From Sinorhizobium medicae (GTDB lineage Bacteria > Pseudomonadota > Alphaproteobacteria > Rhizobiales > Rhizobiaceae), in NCBI RefSeq assembly GCF_007827695.1, contig NZ_VITA01000001.1, forward strand, positions 248,001-312,000: DNA of 64,000 nucleotides, in the 5' to 3' direction. A program made the position numbers and the translations under genes. Position 1 is the first letter of the stretch. Each line of letters begins with the position of its first letter. The notes beneath the pieces were generated by a model, which worked only from the letters and a program-made list of their open reading frames with translations, was not told the origin of the DNA and ran no database searches. Shown piece after piece: positions 46,502 to 55,461 of this stretch.

Positions 46502-48097
46502 GTGCAATTCATGTTTGCAGACTATGTACTTGACCGGGAGCGCCGGGAACTGACCCTACGTGGGCAGGTCGTGTCCGTCGGACCGCAGGTCTTCGACCTG
46601 TTGCTCCATCTGGTCGGCACGCGCGACCGCGTCGTCAGCAAGGACGAGTTGCTGCAGGCGGTGTGGGGCGGGCGGATCGTCTCGGAATCAACGATCACAA
46701 GCCACATCAACGCGGTGCGTAAAGCAATCGGCGACACCGGCGGAGAACAGCGCCTGGTCCGGACGGTCGCCCGCAAGGGCTTCCGTTTCGTCGGCGACAT
46801 CAGGATCGCCGACAGCGCAGAAGCGCGGCAGCCCGGCGGGCCAGGCAGCGCCGGGCATACATCCTTAGGATCGAAGGAGCCGCCGCCCGCGCTCGCCCTT
46901 CCGGACAAACCCTCCATCACCGTCCTGCCATTCCAGAACCTCAGCGGCGATGCGGATCAGGATTATTTTGCCGATGGGGTGGTGGAGGATATCATCACCG
47001 CCCTCTCGCGCATCCGCTGGCTGTTCGTCATCGCGCGCAATTCCAGCTTCACCTACAAAGGGCGCGAGGTGGACTTGAAGGAAGTCGGCCAGGAGCTCGG
47101 CGTTCGCTACGTACTGGAAGGCAGCGTCCGCAAGGCCGGGAACAGAGTGCGCATCACCGGACAGCTCATCGACGCAACGGCCGGAACGCATCTGTGGGCG
47201 GAGCGCTTCGAGGGCACGCTCGACGATATTTTCGAATTGCAGGACAGAGTTGCCGAGAGCGTCGTCGGCGCGATCGCACCGCAGCTCGAGCGGGCGGAAA
47301 TCGAGCGTGCCAAGCGGAAGCCGACCGGGAGCCTGGACGCCTACGACTATTACTTGCGCGGCATGGCACACCTGCATAACGGAACCCGCGAAGCAATCGA
47401 AGCAGCGCTGCCCTTGTTCTACAAGGCGATCGAGCTCGATCCCGATTTTGCGTCCGCCTATGCCGGGGCGGCCTGGTGCTATTTCTGGCGCAAGTTGAAC
47501 GGCTGGATGATCCACCGTGCTCAAGAGATAGCCGAGGGCGCGCGCCTGGCGCGGCTGGCAGTGGAACTCGGTCGTGATGATGCCGTGGCGCTGACGAGGA
47601 GCGGGCACGCACTCGGCCATCTCGTCGGCGACCTGGACGGCGGAATTGCGCTTATCGACAGGGCACGGCTGCTGAACCCGAACCTCGCTCCGGCATGGTT
47701 TCTTGGCGGCTTCCTGCGCGTTTTCCGAGGCGAACCGGAGAGCGCGATCGAACATATCGAGCGCGCCGCCCGCCTAAGCCCGCTGGACCAGGAAATGTTC
47801 CGGATGCAGGCCGGAACCGCGCTCGCGCATTTCTTCGCCGGCCGCTTCGATCTCGCCTCCGCCTGGGCAGAAAGAGCGCTGGGGAACCTTCCCAGCCTGC
47901 TGGTTGCGGTCGCGCTGGTGGCTGCGAGCCATGCGCTGGCGGGGCGCAATGAGGAGGCACGTCTGGCGATGCGGCGCCTGCGCGCGCTCGATCCCTCCTT
48001 GCGTGTATCCAATCTCCGGGACTGGCTGCCGATCCAGCGCCAAGAAGATTTCGCGCGGTTCGCAGACGGATTGCGGCTTGCCGGGATGCCGGAGTGA
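46502..48097 (+). CDS. Winged-helix (CadC-type) regulator with TPR domain
   Basis: Protein of 531 residues. The N-terminal OmpR/CadC-type winged helix is at about 5-100 (LTLRGQVVSVGPQVFDLLLHL, then RLVRTVARKGFRFVG). It is followed by a TolB-like/adenylate-cyclase-associated module ITVLPFQNLSGDADQDYFADGVVEDIITALSRI near residue 140. The C-terminal tetratricopeptide helices run from about 270 to 500. It has no receiver and no obvious membrane helix, so it would be a cytoplasmic one-component sensor. The start GTG 46502 has GAGGGAT upstream. A further ATG at 46511 is possible. Proteins of this layout are common in rhizobia, and their signals are unknown. Confidence 0.83.
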   Translation: MQFMFADYVLDRERRELTLRGQVVSVGPQVFDLLLHLVGTRDRVVSKDELLQAVWGGRIVSESTITSHINAVRKAIGDTGGEQRLVRTVARKGFRFVGDIRIADSAEARQPGGPGSAGHTSLGSKEPPPALALPDKPSITVLPFQNLSGDADQDYFADGVVEDIITALSRIRWLFVIARNSSFTYKGREVDLKEVGQELGVRYVLEGSVRKAGNRVRITGQLIDATAGTHLWAERFEGTLDDIFELQDRVAESVVGAIAPQLERAEIERAKRKPTGSLDAYDYYLRGMAHLHNGTREAIEAALPLFYKAIELDPDFASAYAGAAWCYFWRKLNGWMIHRAQEIAEGARLARLAVELGRDDAVALTRSGHALGHLVGDLDGGIALIDRARLLNPNLAPAWFLGGFLRVFRGEPESAIEHIERAARLSPLDQEMFRMQAGTALAHFFAGRFDLASAWAERALGNLPSLLVAVALVAASHALAGRNEEARLAMRRLRALDPSLRVSNLRDWLPIQRQEDFARFADGLRLAGMPE

Positions 48098-48125
48098 TCT
48101 TCGCGATCGATATCCCGCTCTTGTC

Positions 48126-48488
48126 TCAGCCCGTATGCTTGCAGAGACGGGCGACGGCCTCGGCAAGAAAGGCCGCATCGACCGGTTTTGGAATGACCTC
48201 CCGATCACTCAGGTCCGGCGGCAGCTTCTGGTCGGAGTAGCCGCTGAGGAACGCGAAGGGCACACCTTTGGCTTTCAGATGTTCCGCCAGCGGCAGGCTC
48301 GTTTCCTTCCAAAGCTGAATATCGAGAAGGGCAAGATCGATTTCCTGATTTTCCATCGCCTGAAGCGCCTGCTTCACCGATGGGACGGGGCCAACCACCA
48401 CATAACCTGCTTCGCGGAGGCTCGCCGCGTGATCTTCCGCTATGAGCCATTCATCTTCCACAATGAGGATGCGAGCGCGCACTTCCAT
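48126..48488 (-). CDS. Single-domain response regulator (receiver only)
   Basis: Receiver domain of 120 residues with no output domain. Acidic pocket in ILIVEDEWLIAED, phospho-acceptor Asp56 in DLALLDIQL, and the Lys in VIPKPVD near residue 100. It starts 9 bp after the HWE-kinase stop, so the kinase is its likely phosphodonor. Such receivers act as phosphate sinks or relay to other regulators. Confidence 0.88.
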   Translation of the reverse strand: MEVRARILIVEDEWLIAEDHAASLREAGYVVVGPVPSVKQALQAMENQEIDLALLDIQLWKETSLPLAEHLKAKGVPFAFLSGYSDQKLPPDLSDREVIPKPVDAAFLAEAVARLCKHTG

Positions 48489-48497
48489 TTAGCTCAC

Positions 48498-51400
48498 CTA
48501 CCTTTCGAACGGAAAAGCTATGCGCACGAACAGACCTTCCGGACGGAAGAACGTTTCCACCTCGCCATCGAGCCTGTAGCCTATTTCTCCTTTGAGCAGA
48601 GACAGGCCGAAGCCCTCCCGCTCCGGTTCACTCACCGGCGGACCGTCACTTTCCTGCCAGGTGAGTCGGAAGACGCCATTCGCCGATTGCCAGCCAACCA
48701 GTACCTTCCCCTCGGATTTGCTCAGGGCTCCGTATTTAGACGCATTGGTCGCCAGTTCGTGTATGACCATGCCTATAGAAAGCCCCTGTTGAGGTTCGAG
48801 GTGGATGTCAGGCCCGTTCACTTCGAAGCGACCTGTGCCGAAGGCTTCGATTTCCTGCCTGATGAGGTGATCGACGGGAGCAGCGGTCCAGTGCGTCTCG
48901 GTCAACAGTCCATAAGCCCGCCCCATCGCCTGCAGACGGCCGATCAGCGCCTGATTGAACTCGTTCGGTGACCGGGCGGTCTGCATGCTATGATTGGCGA
49001 TGCTGATCACCACTGCAAGCATGTTCTTGACCCGGTGATTGAGTTCCGAGACCAGCATCTGCTGGTGCGCCTCGGCCTCGGCCATCTTCGTCACATCGAC
49101 AAGCGTGACCACGACACCATCGACGCGTGCTGCGTCGTCGCGATAGGGGATCAGGCGTACAAGAAAGTGCTTTCCGTTCTGATCGCGGGCAAGATGGTGT
49201 TCCACGGCTTCTCCGGTCTTGAAGACCGAAGCGATCTGTTCCTTGAGTTCCGGATAGTCGAGCTTGCTTGAAAGCTCGGTAAGGGGCCGCCCCACGTCGG
49301 ACGGCCGGATGTTGAAGAACGAAGAGGCAGCCGGTGTGAAATTGCGGATAACGAGGTTGCGGTCGAGAAACACCGTTGCGATCTGCATGCTCTCGAACAG
49401 GTTCTTCAGGTCGCTGTTCGCACGGTCCAGTTCCTCGACCTTTGCGGTCAGTTCCGCATTGATCGTGCTCAGTTCCTCGTTGAGCGACTGCATTTCCTCC
49501 TTGGAGGCTTCCAGCTCCTCATTGGTTGACTGCGCCTCCTCGTTGACGGAAACAAGCTCTTCGTGAGAGGACTTGAGCTCTTCAAGAGCCGTCTCGTATT
49601 CTTCGATGGTGGATTGCAGTCGCTCGCGCGTCTCGCGAAGCTCACTCTCCAGGATAGCCGCCGTATCCGCGTCATATCCGGAATGCTCGGCCTCCGCCCG
49701 GCTTTGTAGAGGCCCGATGGGATCGAACACGACCAGATAAAGAGGCTCGCCACCGGCGCCGTCCGCCAATGGCTCGACGGTTAGATTAACCCGTTGCACC
49801 CGATCGTCGTCGTCTTCCAGCAGAGCATTTTCGCGTACCACAACTTTTCGTGCCGAGGCGGCCTCGCGCAGCGCCGCCCGCAAGTCGAGCCGCAGGCCCC
49901 GTCTTGCAGTCGTAAGAATCTGCCGGCTCGGGGCGCCCTGGGGAACTTCGAGGTATTTTCCGGTGCGAGCGGAGTAGTAGACCGCCTCGCCGTCGGCGTT
50001 GACGACGACATGCGCGGGGGCAAAGCGCTCGAGAACATGCGCTTCGACCACCTGCCGCAGCGGATAGGTGCCGATCCTGAGACCGTGGATACGGCCATCG
50101 GCAGTGTTCACCGTTTTGGGAGGACCAACGAGGGCTGGAACACGGGGCACTGCATCATGCCCCCGCGCCTGGAAAATGCGATTCTTCTTGTCAATGGTCG
50201 AGAAATGCTCCCCGTGCTGACCGATACTCTCGGACGTCCCGAGAAAAAGATAGCCACCCGGCTTCAGCGCATAATGGAATGTGGAGATGACGCGTTTCTG
50301 CGTCTCTTGATCCAGATAGATCAGCAGATTGCGGCAGGATACCAGATCCATGCGCGAGAACGGCGGATCGCGCGTAACGCTATGCGGGGAGAAGATGCAG
50401 AGCTCGCGCACATCACTGCTGATCACGAAGCTGGCGCCGTCGCAATTGAAGTGTCTTGCTATGCGCTCAGGTGACAGGCCTTGCAGCAGCGCTTCAGGGT
50501 AACGGCCGGCCCGGGCGACACCGAGAGCGGATTCATCAATGTCTGTGGCGAAAATCTGAACCCGCGGCATGTCCGCCAGCTTCTCCATGCGTTCGCGCAT
50601 GAGGATGCCAAGGGAATAGACTTCTTCCCCCGTCGCGCAGCCTGGAACCCATACACGCACGGGCTCGCCCGCTTTTCGGCCTTCGAACAGGCGCGGTATC
50701 ACCAGTTGCTCAAGTGCCTTGAACGCATCCTGGTCGCGGAAGAAATTGGTGACGTTGATCAATAGGTCGCGGAAGAGGTTCGTCACCTCTGAGGGGTCGC
50801 GCCTGAGCAGCTTCAAGTAATCCGGCAGCGCTCGAACCTGAAGAATCTGCATGCGTCTTCTTACGCGGCGTAGAAACGTTTTTGATTTATACCCTGAGAA
50901 ATCATGTCCCGAATGCCTGCGGAGAAGTCCATAGATCTCCGAGCGAGCTTCCCGGGCGTCGGGCGTCTCCTCTGTCGCAACGTCTTGGGCAGCCATGAAA
51001 CCGTTGGCATAGGCGATAAGCTTCTCGCCCATCTCTTCGGCTGTAACCGCCAGGTCGATCACGCCGCTGGAGATTGCGCTTTGCGGCATGTCCGGGTTAC
51101 GCGGACCTGACCCGTCGCTCGCCTGCGCGAGTGTCAGCCCTCCATGCTCCTTGATCGCCTTCGCCCCCAGCGTTCCATCGCTGTCGCCGCCGGAAAGAAT
51201 GATACCGACCGCCTGCTCGCCCTGATCTTCCGCCAGCGTGCTCAGAAAGATATCGATCGGCTTGCGCTCCCGCGTGGCGGCGTCGGGCTTGCGCAGACGC
51301 AAGTGCCCGCCTGCGATCGAGAGGATGGCATTCTGCGGCATGACATAGACATGATTTGGCTGGGCCGCCATCCCATCCTCCGCCACCAACACCGGCAAGT

Positions 51401-51581
51401 CTGTGTAGCGCGCGACCACCTCGTGAAGTTGGCTCTCATGCTCGGGGCTGAGATGCGTCACGATCACGAAGGCCATGTTGGGATTGACCGGAAGACCCTT
51501 GAAGAACCCCTGCATTGCAGGAATACCACCGGCCGACGCGCCGATGCCAACAATCGGGAATCTGTTATCTTCGTATGTCAT
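48498..51581 (-). CDS. CheB-CheR-PAS-HWE hybrid sensor histidine kinase
   Basis: Large multidomain protein of 1027 residues. Residues ~8-190 form a CheB methylesterase domain with Ser16 in GIGASAGG, His in VTHLSPEHES and Asp in SGGDSDGT. Residues ~215-480 are CheR (FLRRVRRRM and the SAM motif WVPGCATGEEVYSLG). PAS-like domains and a long coiled coil follow (about 640-740: EELVSVNEEAQSTNEELEAS). A second PAS (FLDRNLVIRNFTPAASSFF) and an HWE kinase end the protein, with phosphorylatable His in LNHRVKNMLA, VIHELATNASKYGA and FGLSLLKGEIGY. There is no transmembrane helix. The start MTYEDNRF is chosen over a leader-like upstream extension. It is operonic with a receiver-only protein. The CheB and CheR active sites look intact but no chemoreceptor gene is nearby. 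Confidence 0.9.
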   Translation of the reverse strand: MTYEDNRFPIVGIGASAGGIPAMQGFFKGLPVNPNMAFVIVTHLSPEHESQLHEVVARYTDLPVLVAEDGMAAQPNHVYVMPQNAILSIAGGHLRLRKPDAATRERKPIDIFLSTLAEDQGEQAVGIILSGGDSDGTLGAKAIKEHGGLTLAQASDGSGPRNPDMPQSAISSGVIDLAVTAEEMGEKLIAYANGFMAAQDVATEETPDAREARSEIYGLLRRHSGHDFSGYKSKTFLRRVRRRMQILQVRALPDYLKLLRRDPSEVTNLFRDLLINVTNFFRDQDAFKALEQLVIPRLFEGRKAGEPVRVWVPGCATGEEVYSLGILMRERMEKLADMPRVQIFATDIDESALGVARAGRYPEALLQGLSPERIARHFNCDGASFVISSDVRELCIFSPHSVTRDPPFSRMDLVSCRNLLIYLDQETQKRVISTFHYALKPGGYLFLGTSESIGQHGEHFSTIDKKNRIFQARGHDAVPRVPALVGPPKTVNTADGRIHGLRIGTYPLRQVVEAHVLERFAPAHVVVNADGEAVYYSARTGKYLEVPQGAPSRQILTTARRGLRLDLRAALREAASARKVVVRENALLEDDDDRVQRVNLTVEPLADGAGGEPLYLVVFDPIGPLQSRAEAEHSGYDADTAAILESELRETRERLQSTIEEYETALEELKSSHEELVSVNEEAQSTNEELEASKEEMQSLNEELSTINAELTAKVEELDRANSDLKNLFESMQIATVFLDRNLVIRNFTPAASSFFNIRPSDVGRPLTELSSKLDYPELKEQIASVFKTGEAVEHHLARDQNGKHFLVRLIPYRDDAARVDGVVVTLVDVTKMAEAEAHQQMLVSELNHRVKNMLAVVISIANHSMQTARSPNEFNQALIGRLQAMGRAYGLLTETHWTAAPVDHLIRQEIEAFGTGRFEVNGPDIHLEPQQGLSIGMVIHELATNASKYGALSKSEGKVLVGWQSANGVFRLTWQESDGPPVSEPEREGFGLSLLKGEIGYRLDGEVETFFRPEGLFVRIAFPFER

Positions 51582-51767
51582 CCGACGCCTCAATTCCCAC
51601 AATATCAACGAATGACACTGAAGTTTGATCCCGTTCACGGGCGGAGCCCAATACTGTGCCATTTGGGCGTCGAAGATACAGCCCCGTCACGTCAGCTATT
51701 TTCATGGTGTCGAGATGTCATCGGCCGCGCACGCACTTATCCTATGCCAATCTAGTCCTATGCCAAT

Positions 51768-52229
51768 CTAGCTTCCATAGGTGCCGACAATCTCCGCTTC
51801 GCCGATGAGGTGCTTGCAGGCTCTCTCCCACGCCTCCGCGGCACCCACATCTTCCGGAATCGAGAGATTGGCGATATCGAGCGCGGCAAGCCTGAAGCGA
51901 TACCGGTGGACGCCCGTTCCGACGGGCGGCTGCGGCCCATCGTAACGGGCATTTCCGAAATCGTTCTTGATGAACTTGATCCCGCGTTCAGGCCCGGTAT
52001 CGACGGCTTTTGGAAGTTCGGTCCAATGGCCTGGAATGTTGATGATCCCGCAATGGCGAAACAGCCCGCTTACCGCATCCGGATCCTCGATAATCAATGC
52101 GAAGCTCTGCGTTCCGTCCGGCGTACCCGTCCATTTCAACGGCGGGAAAAGGTTTTCGCCAAAACGAGTGTATTTCTGCGGTATAGGCTGGCCGTCGGCG
52201 AATACGGGACTGATCAGACTGAAGGTCAT
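51768..52229 (-). CDS. YbhB/YbcL-family phosphatidylethanolamine-binding-like protein
   Basis: Protein of 153 residues of the PEBP/Raf-kinase-inhibitor-like family. It has FSLISPVFADGQPIPQKYTR at the start, the ligand-site DPDAVSG, and HRYRFRLAALD near the C-terminus. It has no signal peptide. The ATG follows AAGGAGCAACTG. It is preceded by a 560-bp gap with a candidate stress promoter pointing toward it. Bacterial members have no firmly established reaction. Confidence 0.86.
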   Translation of the reverse strand: MTFSLISPVFADGQPIPQKYTRFGENLFPPLKWTGTPDGTQSFALIIEDPDAVSGLFRHCGIINIPGHWTELPKAVDTGPERGIKFIKNDFGNARYDGPQPPVGTGVHRYRFRLAALDIANLSIPEDVGAAEAWERACKHLIGEAEIVGTYGS

Positions 52230-52443
52230 CAGTTGCTCCTTCCATGTACAAGCAAGTGAGCGGCGCTCTTCGAGAATGTCGCTTATCTCCAAATCGCGGG
52301 AAACCCTTTAACTTTGTCTCGCCGCTATTTCGGGGGGGAAAGCCGCCGCTAACTTTCCCTGCGATAATTGTGTGCCCTCTCCCAAATAGCAGAACCAAAG
52401 GTCGCCGCATGTGTTCCCGAGGGCGGCCGAAGCGGTGTTGCGA

Positions 52444-52540
52444 AAGAGGCCTCGCCGAAGCGAGGCAGACAAGAAGAACCAGCATGGAGTGCCGCAATGG
52501 AACACCGTTGGCTTCGATGACCTGTTCCTTGCCCTCCGGT
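52444..52540 (-). ncRNA. Candidate small RNA upstream of the YbhB-like gene
   Basis: Bounded by a GGAAC-N18-TT promoter-like motif (52546-52570) and a hairpin with a UUCG loop followed by CTCTTT. The transcript would be about 95 nt. Support is by signal placement only. The ends are estimates. Confidence 0.3.
52449..52466 (-). terminator. UUCG-loop hairpin, terminator-like
   Basis: On the minus strand GCCTCGC-TTCG-GCGAGGC, a perfect 7-bp stem with the stable UUCG tetraloop, followed by CTCTTTCGC. The U-run is short. Confidence 0.45.
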
Positions 52541-52545
52541 AAGGA

Positions 52546-52570
52546 AACTCCAGGCTTTCGGGAACGTTCC
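52546..52570 (-). promoter_or_regulatory. Candidate RpoE2-type (general stress sigma) promoter
   Basis: On the minus strand GGAAC (52570-52566), 18 bp, then TT (52547-52546). It matches the GGAAC-N18/19-TT consensus I recall for S. meliloti RpoE2 promoters. Chance occurrence cannot be excluded. Confidence 0.4.
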
Positions 52571-52789
52571 GACCGGCGCGGATGCGCTTGGATGCGTTGG
52601 CGCAGAACGGATGTATCCGTGCGGCGAGCGCACGGCACAGGAGCAAATCCCGCCGCGCACGCGGCGCTTGTCTTCAGACAAATTTCATTCCGCGGCCGGA
52701 ACTTTGAGGCTCGTGACCGTGTTGATGAAGGCGCATCGGCGGTGAATGGGGCCGGTCGCACCCGACGCACTCTCTCCGGAACATGAGCG

Positions 52790-54250
52790 ATGCAAATACT
52801 GTCTGTGACGGCCGAAATTTTTCCACTCGCAAAGACTGGCGGCCTTGCAGATGTAGCTGGATCGCTTCCCAAGGCGCTCCAGGCTCACGGTATCCATACG
52901 CGCAGCTTCGTTCCCGGCTATCCCGGCGTGGTTCGTGCGCTCAGCGAGGCGTCTGCGATCACCGAGTTCGACAACCTGTTCGGCGAACGCGCCACCCTCC
53001 TCGCCGGGCGAGCGCAGGGACTCGATCTGTTCGTGCTCGATGCTCCTGGTTTCTACAACAGGCAAGGACCTCTCTACACCGACACGCACGGCCGGGAATA
53101 TGCGGACAACTGGAAACGCTTCGCCGCCTTTTCCCTGGTCGGATCGCAAATTGCACGCGGCCTCGTAACGAACTGGCGCCCCGATGTGATCCACGCGCAT
53201 GACTGGCATGCCGCAATGAGCCTCCTCTATTTGAAGTACGCCGGCGACGACTCCGTTCCCCGTGTCCTCACCGTGCACAACCTTGCGTTCCAGGGGCAAT
53301 TCCCGGCCTACTACTTCCCCGAGCTGGGGCTTCCGGCCGAAGCCTATTCTATCGATGGCGTCGAATATTACGGCGACATCGGTTTCCTTAAGGGCGGACT
53401 GCAGGCCGCGGATGCGATCACCGTGGTCAGCCCTACTTATGCACGGGAAGTCATGTCGCCGGCTTTCGGCATGGGCCTCGAGGGCGTGATGAACGAGCGG
53501 CATGTCGACGTCGTCGGCATCGTCAACGGGATAGACCTGGAGGTCTGGGATCCATCCTCGGATCCCTACATCGAGCATCACTATTCGACGCGCGTACCGC
53601 TGCGCCGCCTACCCAACCGGCAGGTGCTGCTCCGGCACTTCGGGCTGCCGAACACGTGCGGACCGGTCTTCGCCAGCGTCAACCGATTGACATGGCAGAA
53701 GGGCATGGACCTTCTCGCGGCAACCGCGGACGAGATCGTCAGGAATGGCGGCACCCTGATCGTCCATGGACAGGGCGACGAGGCGCTGGAGGCCGCGTTC
53801 ATGGATCTCATGCGACGGTATCCGCAGAACGTTGGGGTCAGCATCGGTTATGACGAGCGCCTCGCCCACAGAATTCATGCCGGTGCCGATGCCATGCTCG
53901 TTCCGTCCCGCTTCGAGCCCTGCGGCCTCACGCAACTCTATGCGCTGCGCTACGGCTGCGTGCCCATCGTCGCTCGCACGGGCGGATTGTCAGAAACAAT
54001 CATCGATGCGAACGATGCCGCGCTTCACGCCCATGTCGCAACCGGCATTCAGTTTACGCCCATAGACAAGCAAGGTCTGCGCCTCGCACTGCGCCGCGCC
54101 CTGAGGCTCTACCGACTGCGACGCGTCTGGGAGGGGCTGCGCCGGCAAGGCATGAAAACCGATTGCTCCTGGCACCGCAGTGCCGCCCGCTATGCAGAGC
54201 TTTACAGCGAGCTCCTCAACCCCGACATGCGTCTGGTCCGCAGCGCCTGA
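52790..54250 (+). CDS. glgA: Glycogen synthase (ADP-glucose)
   Basis: GT5 glycosyltransferase of 486 residues that extends glycogen from ADP-glucose. It has the N-terminal KTGGLADV (residues 15-22), DVIHAHDWH near residue 130, and the C-terminal sites RLTWQKG and VPSRFEPCGLTQLYALRYG with the catalytic Glu. There is also RTGGLSETI. It stands alone, without glgB, glgC or glgP next to it, so it is likely a second copy. The chromosomal glg operon would be elsewhere. Confidence 0.93.
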   Translation: MQILSVTAEIFPLAKTGGLADVAGSLPKALQAHGIHTRSFVPGYPGVVRALSEASAITEFDNLFGERATLLAGRAQGLDLFVLDAPGFYNRQGPLYTDTHGREYADNWKRFAAFSLVGSQIARGLVTNWRPDVIHAHDWHAAMSLLYLKYAGDDSVPRVLTVHNLAFQGQFPAYYFPELGLPAEAYSIDGVEYYGDIGFLKGGLQAADAITVVSPTYAREVMSPAFGMGLEGVMNERHVDVVGIVNGIDLEVWDPSSDPYIEHHYSTRVPLRRLPNRQVLLRHFGLPNTCGPVFASVNRLTWQKGMDLLAATADEIVRNGGTLIVHGQGDEALEAAFMDLMRRYPQNVGVSIGYDERLAHRIHAGADAMLVPSRFEPCGLTQLYALRYGCVPIVARTGGLSETIIDANDAALHAHVATGIQFTPIDKQGLRLALRRALRLYRLRRVWEGLRRQGMKTDCSWHRSAARYAELYSELLNPDMRLVRSA

Positions 54251-54413
54251 CGCAGGTGACCCGTCGCTCAGCCCTCGCATTCCAGATCGCTATCATTCGC
54301 AAAGGTGATGAATTGATAAGCAGTGCGGCATGGATTGCTCTGCCCGAATATGCGAATGGCTGGCCGAGAACGTTCCCGCGGAGACGCGGTCCCGCTTTGA
54401 AGGAATCGAACCG

Positions 54414-55325
54414 ATGGCCGTCGACAGTGTCCCCGGCAACCTTTCGCATGAAAATGGAACCGCCCGCGCCGGCGTGATCGTCATGCTCCTTGGCATGCTC
54501 ATGTTTTCGGTAAACGACGTCATGGGAAAGTGGCTGGTAGCCACCTACTCGGTCGGTCAGGTGGTGCTGATCCGCAGCATCGCAGCGGTCCTCCTGCTCG
54601 CGCCGTTTCTATGGGTGAGCGGCCCGAAAAAGCTCTTCACCCTGGAGCGGCCCGGCCTTCAGCTTGCCCGCGTGGTCGCCTCGACCGCGGAAGTGATCGC
54701 CTTCTATTTCGCCGTCGTCTACCTGCCGCTCGCAGATGTCATGACCTATTGGCTGGCTGCGCCGATCTATGTCGCGGCCATTTCGCCGCTGGTCCTCAAG
54801 GAACCGGTCGGCTGGCGGCGCTGGACAGCGATCGCCATAGGCTTCGTCGGCGTCGTCGTCGCACTCGAACCGTCGTCGCAGGCTTTCACACTGCCGGCCG
54901 TCATTTCGATCCTTGGCAGCATGGCCTTCGCCTTCATGATGATTTCCGGGCGGTCGCTGCGCGGCACTCCTGATACGACCCTCGCCTTTTGGCAGATTGC
55001 CGGCGCCGCGGTGGCCGGCCTCGTATGGGCGCCCTTCGACTGGACACCCCTCAAGCCGCTCGACACGGCGCTGCTCTGTCTCCTTGGCGTCGTCGCAATG
55101 GTCGCCCACGTGCTTGTCAACCGGGCGCTGAAGCTCGCCGACGCCGCGACGGTAGCCCCGCTGCAATACACGCTCCTTTTCTGGGCAATCTTCTTCGGAT
55201 GGCTGATCTTCGGCGATACGCCGCGGCTTTCGATGGTACTCGGCGCCGGCCTTATCGTCGCCTCGGGCCTCTTCATCTTTTTCCGCGAACAGCAGCTGAA
55301 GAGGCAGGGGCGGCTGAAAGGCTGA
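54414..55325 (+). CDS. EamA/DMT-family transporter
   Basis: Ten-segment membrane protein of 303 residues of the drug/metabolite transporter superfamily, with two EamA repeats. The first starts AGVIVMLLGMLMFSVNDVMGKWLV and the second near SILGSMAFAFMMISGRSLRG. Helix 4 has YLPLADVMTYWLAAPIYVAAISPLVL. The start MAVDSVPG follows AAGGAATCG and is favoured over a leader starting at 54330. Substrate not predictable; amino acid or metabolite export is usual for this family. Confidence 0.85.
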   Translation: MAVDSVPGNLSHENGTARAGVIVMLLGMLMFSVNDVMGKWLVATYSVGQVVLIRSIAAVLLLAPFLWVSGPKKLFTLERPGLQLARVVASTAEVIAFYFAVVYLPLADVMTYWLAAPIYVAAISPLVLKEPVGWRRWTAIAIGFVGVVVALEPSSQAFTLPAVISILGSMAFAFMMISGRSLRGTPDTTLAFWQIAGAAVAGLVWAPFDWTPLKPLDTALLCLLGVVAMVAHVLVNRALKLADAATVAPLQYTLLFWAIFFGWLIFGDTPRLSMVLGAGLIVASGLFIFFREQQLKRQGRLKG

Positions 55326-55461
55326 GTTCTCCATCCTTCGCTGGCCGTAGGATTAACGCAAAGAATATCCGTTATCGCGCCTATCGATTTCGCTTATAGG
55401 AAATCTGCTTTAGAGTTTCCCCGGAAGCGCCGGTCAATGGCGCCAATTGAGGGGAATGAAC

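Larger units (their letters stand above)
52230..52789. other. 560-bp region without a confident gene, between YbhB-like gene and glgA
   Basis: The only long open frame here (52244-52786, plus strand, 180 codons) is rich in Arg, Cys and Ser with no domain, so I do not call it a gene. The region does hold a terminator-like hairpin (52449-52466) and a GGAAC-N18-TT promoter-like element, both reading toward the minus strand. The glgA upstream sequence lies in the last ~50 bp. Confidence 0.5.

Noticed and set aside
52244..52786. 180-codon plus-strand frame ahead of glgA
   Set aside because: Arg/Cys/Ser-rich without any domain or ribosome-binding site; overlaps the promoter and hairpin signals on the other strand.
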